Assembly (NCBI RefSeq): GCF_013426205.1
Contig: NC_089427.1
Location: forward strand, 3,100,001 to 3,164,000
DNA length: 64,000 nucleotides
Direction: 5' to 3'
DNA from: Metarhizium brunneum
Taxonomy: Eukaryota > Ascomycota > Sordariomycetes > Hypocreales > Clavicipitaceae
Part shown: positions 57,701 to 64,000 of the stretch, piece after piece
How the letters are laid out: each line of letters starts with the position of its first letter
Position numbering within the stretch: position 1 is the first letter of the stretch
Made by a program: the position numbers and the translations under genes
Notes under the pieces: model-generated
Told to the model about the DNA's origin: nothing
Databases searched by the model: none
The model's input: only the letters and a program-made list of their open reading frames with translations

Positions 57701-60679
57701 AGAGCTAAAGAAGCACGTGCGAAGGATATCTGGCGACATCTGTCATGGCCACGCGGTTAAGCTCTTTGGCTATTCATGTTGGCGGCATCTTCTCCACACG
57801 ACCACGCAGGAGCATTCAATCAATGTTTAAAGTAGCCATGGATATGGATGGTGGTGGTGAGAGAGCGCAAGGCCAAAGTCGCCAAGTACACGGTGTGGCG
57901 GACTCGAGGATTGACTGTACGGATACCAGACACCCCCCACCCCTTGCACTGATCCATGTCCACAGTGCGGCAGTCCGGGGCTCACACAGACCCCACACAC
58001 GAGGTCTCAACTCCCTCAACGACATTTCCGTAATGTTATTTTCTTTCAATGTTTCCCCCCTGTCGCTCTCCCCGACCCCACAAAAGCTTGTCCGGTCTTG
58101 ACAACACCGCCATCTGGGTCACTTGTGCTCCTTCAAGAATTGATGTTCGTCTCTGAAACGCCCGTGCCATACCATACCTGCTCGAGTATGTGATCTGCCG
58201 GGGTTGCCCAAGTTACTTGGCCGCATGTCTTGCTCCCCCTTCACCCCTTCAGCCTTCTGCCCTCGAAGCGTGTCTTTTTGTACATGCGACGCATAATTCC
58301 AAGACATGCAGCCATTCATTCATTCTCCTTGTTTTCATCTGGAAGCTGGGCCATGTTCCAGTCAGAAAGTGACGTGCACAATACAGTTGCTCACCAAGGA
58401 AACCAGAGAGGCACGCATGTACATACGGATTGACCTTGACTGCTCGGCATCTCTCCGGCAAGGCACAAACCAGCCGCCAGTGGAGGAACAGCTTGCGTGG
58501 CTTGACGACACAAGTCAGCCGAGGAGGAATTCCCCTCCAGCATCATCAAGTTCTGACACGCAGTCCAAGGCTCCACGAGCGGTTACTAGTAGTGATTGTA
58601 GTTCTGTCGTCAAAAGTTTTTAGGGCAAAAAAAAAAAAGCTTAGCCTCCCCGTTTCCCAATCACCTGCCCCTGCGCCGGCAGTCTGCTGCCATGCCATGT
58701 TGCTTCTGCCCACCCCGTCTCGTCCCATGTTTTTGCTTCTTCCTTCACCCTCCTGCGATCACCACTCTTCGTCTTCTCCATGTATGGATGGCAGCGCCGT
58801 GTGGCTCACCCGCCGCCACCACATTGCAGAAAAAGGGGACTCACCAAGCCCCCTAGGTAATATCGCGGAAGAGGCGCTGGAGCGGGCGGCGGCCACCCAC
58901 CCCCCCTGAAGTAGTCAAGTCAAGTCAAGTCAGTCGCCTGCCTCTGGACAAGCTCTGCTTTGCCTGATACTGGCCCAGGGAACGACAGACAGTACGGACT
59001 ATGGAGCATCGTCTCGGGACAGCTCGTCGAATGCCCCCCGTTGCAATTCAATTCCCGGTACCGGGCAATTTCAATTTTGCATCTTTTTGTGCGATAATGC
59101 ATGCCAAGAGCCCATTCATTCGGTATAAGCCACCGCGATGAGCCCTGGCCCATCGGCCCATATCAATCCAAATCCTCAACGTGTCGTGCCTATTCGCCGC
59201 AGCAAGAAGTAAAATAAATTAAAAGGGAGCCAACCTCGGTGGTAACACAGGCCCACCAGGCAAATGCACGATAGCCGTTTCACTCGGCAACGTCATTCCA
59301 TTCTCGCCGAGTTACAGACTAGCAAATCTCCCATGGCAAACTTGAGAAATCAGGAAGGTCGCTTGTATCCTTCTTCGAAAATGCCGGTTGGCCTTCTATA
59401 TTGAGTAACACTCGTTTGAAAAGTGTGGAGAGGGCGGTGCAATGCAGCAGCGTCGCAGGGAGGAGGAATAAATAGAAACAGGCGGTTTCGCCACCATTGA
59501 TTGCGCCTGGGTCGTGACCTGGCAGCTGTGTGTGGCCTTGGCCTTGCCCTACAACCCGGGGCCACGGCTGCTGCCATCCATTCAGACCTCCGGTATGAGC
59601 CCGAGCCGTCGGTGCAGTGCGGATGGGGGAGTGGCAGTGCGTCAGTTTGAACATTGCAGATTTGGAAGGCCATAAACTCTCAAGGCCTGACGAGGAACAA
59701 GCGTCCCATCCTTGACCGCCTACGAGCCGTTACAGTGAAGTGGGTAGTACGCATGCACGATACTTTGTGTGGCACTATCTCATGGAAGATATCGAATTCT
59801 CTCAACCTCGTGTGTATTTGCGAATCGGGTATATATCATTGTTCACATAGAAACTATTCGTACAATTGGTTGTCTGACCAGTGTCAGCCTGACCAACAGA
59901 GGTCCACCATGCATTGAAGTGGCCTTTCATCAGCTTCCTTTCCAAAATCCCGTTCCCATTCGTCCCGTGTTTCGTCCATCGTTCTTGATGCCCCCCATCC
60001 GAAATGATGCCGGGGCTCCTCGCCTTTTGCCCGCCTTGGGCATTCGGAAAGGATGTGTTGCGCACAACATGAACGCTGCCAAATAAACAAAAGACGTAGC
60101 AATCCAATGCATTTTCCCCGTGACAATCTAGCTCCATGGAGCAACTTGGGGAAGCAAAAGAAAAAAAGGAAAAGAAAGATATATATCCAAAACCCCAAAA
60201 ACGCCATGTGCAAGCCCCACCTCATAGAAAGCGAGTCAAATCCCTGATTCGACTGCTCTGGTAAACCCTTCACGTACTCAATGCCACATTGTCGCAAAAA
60301 AAATATATATCATGTACAGCGAAAGGATGTGGCAGACCGCCCCTTCAGCAGAAGAGGCTGAAGTCCTGACACAGTCGCAAATGCACCAACCCCCGCTTGA
60401 AATCAAGGAATTCGAAGCAACCGTATTATCATGTACATGGTCGCATCCCTGTCCAAATTCTGTCCGCCTAGATATTGGGAACCAAAGAAACCCATTAAAT
60501 TTTGACCGCCTGCTCTATTTTCTCATCATCGTAGTTGTGTATCTCCGGTAAGGTATGAAACATGACGGGAATATTCGTTAATGTTCGATTGTCGTCGCAA
60601 GCCAAGCCTTACAGAGCCTCTATGCCCCGGTTCGTCGTGGTGCTGGAAAACCGACACTGATGGTGCGGAATAGCCAAAT
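51716..60679. other. 9-kb gene-poor region between RAX2 and the C2H2 gene
   Basis: Almost 9 kb between two convergent stop codons with no recognisable conserved protein. Seen: RAX2 3' region (to about 52300); a doubled TACGGAGTA palindrome at 57201-57227; CCTAGGTACCTAGGTA at 54874-54889; CACGTG at 54586-54591 and 57714-57719; a three-fold 9-bp tandem GGTCCTGGG at 57512-57538; a CT dinucleotide run at about 57238-57257; TCAAG x3 at 58915-58929; and T/A homopolymer runs. ORFs up to 247 codons (56559-57302, minus) look random. One minus-strand ORF at 53363-53638 is listed separately as a weak candidate. Confidence 0.6.
53363..53638 (-). CDS. weak candidate small protein, 91 aa
   Basis: An ORF starting MSKQKTTISAAASK within the gene-poor region. 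It has a mixed charged composition (DYDLVDTTALMPETPTKEPA, then FLSDAEDTKG) and codon choice not unlike nearby genes, but no homologue is known to me, no introns are certain, and a 153-residue frame overlaps it on the same strand. It may be a genuine lineage-specific gene, one exon of a larger gene (a 60-residue open stretch at 53913-54090 on the same strand has a possible upstream acceptor), or chance. Confidence 0.25.
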   Translation of the reverse strand: MSKQKTTISAAASKTSRRDYDLVDTTALMPETPTKEPAIFSSSTRAILGYQTFLSDAEDTKGRRGWGQTCPGTPMEEIFPMRISKHLTLQI

Positions 60680-61991
60680 CTAGTCCGATTGATGGTCTTC
60701 AGACCCAGCTTCCGAGCGAGCGTCGCCCCGATGGACTTTTCGATGTCGTCGTAGATTGGAAACGACTGAAAAATGTCGCCCACACCCTTCAACCTCGCAA
60801 GCGAAAGCTGATTTTCAAGGTCAGTATTACGATGACATTTTCTAACTTGAGTAATAGATCAACAAAGGGGGACATACGCTTCTCGCCGGTATGACTGTAC
60901 ATATGTGTCTGCAGTGAGCTCGGTCGAGTGAACCTCTTGTCGCAAACCTTGCACTTGTGCTTCTTCTGCGTGCTTGAAGAAACTTTTGAGCTGAACTGGC
61001 CCATCATGGATTGAGGCGCAGGGGGGATTTGCGAGCCAATGAGGCCTTGGGGACGAGGCAATGTCCGCGAGTTGGCGGATTCAATATCGGAGCCAGCAGC
61101 TGAAGAGTAGTCTGATACCGAGTCACCATAGTATGAGCTGAAGTTCCCACTTGAGGAAATTGAGGAGCTTGTAGAATGCGTAGAAGGGAACCCATAAGAA
61201 TCCACAGAAGTGCGGTCATTTCGCGCACCGTAGATATTACGGGGAGTATCTTGGCTCATGGCAAGCATGCCATGGCTTGCGTCCAGAGCATCAGCAAAGC
61301 TCCTTCGCTCATCGGCTTGAGAAGGCATCCTAATAGCAAGATTAGTACATTGCATGTTGAGTCAAAAGCCCCTCGCGGATGGTGAGGCTAGGCAAAAACT
61401 AACGGCTGAGGAAATCCTCGTCTCGCTGAGTCTGCCTCATGGTTGATACTAAAAGCAGACTGTCGTATAGGGGCCGGCGCATAACCAATAGCATCATAAG
61501 GAGCAGTAGATCCCGGCACAAAGTGGCCGTTAACCGGAGAAGCAGAAGTAGCATAGGTGGTATCACCATAGGCAGCAGATGTAGTCTGCATACGGTTCAA
61601 AGTCAATAGGTCTGGACATTGTGTTAGAAATCCCAAACGATGAAACTAATTCTCCAAGTATGCATGTATATCTATATATACACAAACATTTATAAGTGGT
61701 AGCCATACCTGCACCCGTGGTGGCGACGGGTAATGATCCATATGATGCCATTGATGATGCACTGCTGGTGCTGGCTCTCCCTGCGGGCCCCTTGCCGGGC
61801 ATCATGTTCATTCCGGGTTGATGTTGGCTGCCAACAAACAAAGGATTTCCAGGGGCAGGTGCTGATTGTGGAGGAGCTGTTGATGATGACCACGGATTCG
61901 AAAATGTCGGTGGTGGCCCATGGTGAGGGTAGTCGAAGTTCAACGGAGGCGCAAAGCGCTGCTGTTGAGAGGCGTCTAGGGTCATGGTCAT
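60680..61991 (-). CDS. C2H2 zinc-finger transcription factor, FlbC-like
   Basis: Nuclear DNA-binding regulator with two C-terminal C2H2 fingers, 356 aa. Exons 61991-61709, 61611-61404, 61329-60878 and 60807-60680; donors GTATGG, GTTAGT, GTATGT; all phases match. The N-terminal 280 residues are low-complexity (Gln, Ser, Pro: MTMTLDASQQQRFAPPLNFD) with a conserved-looking LAMSQDTPRNIYG. Finger 1 is at about 290-310 (CKVCDKRFTRPSSLQTHMYS followed by H), linked by TGEKP across the last intron to finger 2 at 318-340 (CEVEGCGRHFSVVSNLRRHR then KVH). The end is RGDARSEAGSEDHQSD. Length and C-terminal fingers match Aspergillus FlbC (about 354 aa), an upstream activator of conidiation; MtfA is another two-finger family to compare. 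The finger-2 exon is separate, so a model ending after GEK would be truncated. Confidence 0.85.
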
Positions 61992-64000
61992 GTTGATACC
62001 AAGGCTAATACGATTGCCAATGATGCTATGGTATTGATCTTGGTGTCGATGCTGTGAAGAAGAAATGAAGGGTTATAGCAGTTTCTCAGAGATTGTGACG
62101 GTGTATATATATGGACGGCGGCGCAAGACCCAACGCTCAATGGAAAGAAGCACTTGCGAACAACCAGTGGTGACTGTAGACAGAAAGAAGGTTTGTTGAT
62201 CAAATGCGGGATTCTGACTAGAAAGAAAGCCAAGTCTGTAACACAGATCAGAGACAAGAAGATCCCGCCTAGAGATGGAGCGTGTTTGTCGGAAGCCAAG
62301 GTGGGATCAGCGAAGTCTTAAGTGCCCACGGCTCTTAAGTTGACGTGCGTCAGTTCAGGCCTCAGAGCAACTGGCCTGTGGGAGGACCAGTAGACTTCTT
62401 CGTGTGCTTAGCAGAAGCAGGGTGTGCGACAACTCTGGTCTAAGTGATCAGCAGCACGATGTCCCTTTCCAAATGGCCGAGGCGACAGGGTTGGGACGAT
62501 GAGGTAGGGTAGCAGCCAGAACCGACCAGGGGGGTGTGGTCTTTAGACGTTGGCGCCAGGCTAAGCGTGGGTTTTGGGGGGGTGGGGGGGGGACAGTGTG
62601 AGCATGTAAAGACGGCGGATTGCTGGACGCTGGGCGCTGGACGTTGGCACTGGATGACGATGGAGTTCGAGGAGACGTCAGTCCCACCGAACCAGGATTG
62701 GCCTCACGGCACTGTGTGTACTCACCCAATCCTGGGCCAACAGTGACAGGATCAGCGACGTGTGCGTGCGTGGTGCCAAGATGCGTGCCGTGCTGTCAAC
62801 CAGGGCGATAAGTTCTGGTATCGTGCTGGAGCTGGTGTGGCAAGCGATGCTGTGATGGCATGGGATGCGGATGGAGCGAGTAGAGTAGTCGAGAAAAAGC
62901 TGACTTGTCCGTCCTTATTCGACGTGAATTGTAGTAGTGTTCCGAGTGTGGATTAGACGGTCTGACAGGTTAAGAGCCTAACGAGCTTGTCTTCGCTCAC
63001 TTCGCACAGCGTCAAGGGATGCATAACGACTGGCAAATGGCCGAGGGGTGGTGCATTGCGTCGTCAAGCCTATTACGAAAGCTCGAGTAGACAACAATGA
63101 GCCACGGTTAGTCTTATCGGGCGGCAATTGATGCAAATAGCAACACATGCGCACAACCCGTGGCAAGAAGAACCAAAAACAATGTCAAGAGAATAAGAAA
63201 AGTAAACGAAAAGAAGCCGGTGTGTTGGCCTCTGGCCAAGCAAAACGCAGAGGTAAAACCCAGTGGGTGTTGAAGATTACCGATATGGCGTCAAAGGCGG
63301 AACAGGACCAACATTTGGCTTGGACATGGTGGTAGTAGTCCTCCGTATTGTGCGAATGAAAAACCAACAAAAGAAGGAACATTGTGAAGGGACTTGAAAG
63401 TTGGACCCGGCAGACGGGCAAGGTCGATGCGAGTGGATACCGACACACAGGATGGGTCAAGTTTGCTCAGGTTCGTGCCAATCGAGGGTGGAGGATGTCG
63501 TCGGAGCCGGAGCTGGAGCCTGTTAGCGCAGCAACAGTATCCAGCCAGGTGAGTACTCCGTACGGAGTCAGTAACTCTTGGACCTTAGCACGGAAGTGGT
63601 CCGAGTGTAAATGTGGTCAACGGGCAGTAGTAGTAGCCTGTCTCGTGCAAAATCCAAATGGCTGCCAGACATGAAGCAAGCCGTGTCGAGTGGTAAATGG
63701 CCATGTTTCTCACCAGATGAAGCCCACGGCACTTTTGGGCGGCTTACCCTGGCCAGTTAGCCAAAGAGCCAGCCCAGCCCAGGGGTATGGACGAACATGG
63801 GAAGGCTTGAGAGAACGGAAACTGGAGCATGGCGCACGAGACACCATCAAGCCGATGTGGAGGGAATGAACGCCAAGCGGCCCCTCCAAACATAGGGCCC
63901 TTGTGAGGAAGGAACTCCAGAGGCCCGTGACTTGAGCTAGCACTATGGGATACCTTTGAATAATACCCGAGGCCATAGTCAGTAATCCAAGGGCGCGGTA
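61992..64000. promoter_or_regulatory. upstream region of the C2H2 gene
   Basis: 2.0 kb up to the window edge with no supported gene. Contains a G-rich run of 7 and 9 Gs separated by one T (62576-62592), a perfect palindrome ACTCCGTACGGAGT (63555-63568), and stretches of small random ORFs. A long regulatory region or leader is common for fungal developmental regulators; this is inference. Confidence 0.4.

Noticed and set aside
58430..58909. 159-codon plus-strand ORF
   Set aside because: Low-complexity (poly-Lys from an A-run, poly-Ser/Pro), without family resemblance.
51716..60679. Possible transposon remnant
   Set aside because: I found no terminal repeats, transposase, reverse transcriptase or integrase fragments, and the base composition is not strongly AT-shifted as RIP would leave it.
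1..64000. tRNA or 5S rRNA genes in the intergenic regions
   Set aside because: No GGTTCGAATC-type B box with a matching A box and acceptor stem was found by eye; a covariance-model search would be decisive.
1..64000. Secondary-metabolite or other functional gene cluster
   Set aside because: All supported genes are unrelated housekeeping genes; no synthase, transporter or tailoring enzyme cluster was seen.

Overview
The window is nuclear DNA of a filamentous ascomycete, most likely a sordariomycete of the order Hypocreales. This rests on short introns (about 50-105 nt) with GTA/GTG donors, CTAAC/CTGAC-like branch points and YAG acceptors, on protein families restricted to filamentous fungi, and on close resemblance of the translated proteins to hypocrealean orthologues as I remember them. 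No prokaryotic operon, transposon, tRNA, rRNA or CRISPR array was seen. Genes are single units on both strands. Most needed splicing by hand, and each exon chain below was checked for phase.

Layout. 1-443 (-): 5' part of mitochondrial ATP synthase subunit 4. 888-2644 (+): NOC4, 40S ribosome biogenesis. 3790-6395 (+): CorA/Mnr2-type Mg2+ transporter. 7040-8210 (-): Rna15/CstF-64 cleavage factor. 9211-10652 (+): Erv46 cargo receptor. 13755-16103 (+): Sel1-repeat protein. 16989-17912 (-): proteasome beta2. 18727-23372 (+): Nup159-type nucleoporin. 23817-25083 (+): RNA polymerase I/III AC40. 25446-27023 (-): NEDD8 E1 Uba3. 27370-30422 (+): Tel2. 30711-33173 (-): STE20/GCK kinase. 34149-34767 (-): small DUF7053-like protein. 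35504-38041 (+): Pso2/Snm1 nuclease. 38289-38876 (-): LSm2. 39297-42249 (-): Utp12/Dip2. 42520-43703 (+): Arp2/3 subunit ArpC2. 44207-45066 (+): Lcl3-type nuclease. 48005-51715 (+): Rax2. 60680-61991 (-): C2H2 factor resembling FlbC.

The genes are mostly conserved housekeeping genes and do not form a pathway cluster. NOC4 and Utp12 both serve the small-subunit processome, LSm2 and Rna15 serve RNA metabolism, and Rax2, ArpC2 and possibly the GCK kinase serve polarised growth, but they are dispersed. Four divergent promoters (ATP4/NOC4, RNA15/ERV46, PUP1/NUP159, UTP12/ARPC2) carry a CACGTG palindrome.

From about 45 kb the window becomes gene-poor: 2.9 kb precedes RAX2, almost 9 kb separates RAX2 from the C2H2 gene, and 2 kb lies upstream of that gene. 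I saw no clear conserved protein there. The strongest unusual observations are a 6-nt internal micro-exon in UBA3, a 7-nt first coding exon in the DUF7053-like gene, a stop-free 93-nt intron inside the Rna15 RRM, a dispersed TACGGAGTA palindrome confined to non-coding DNA, and the large gene desert next to a probable conidiation regulator. I found no convincing evidence for a wholly new multi-gene system.
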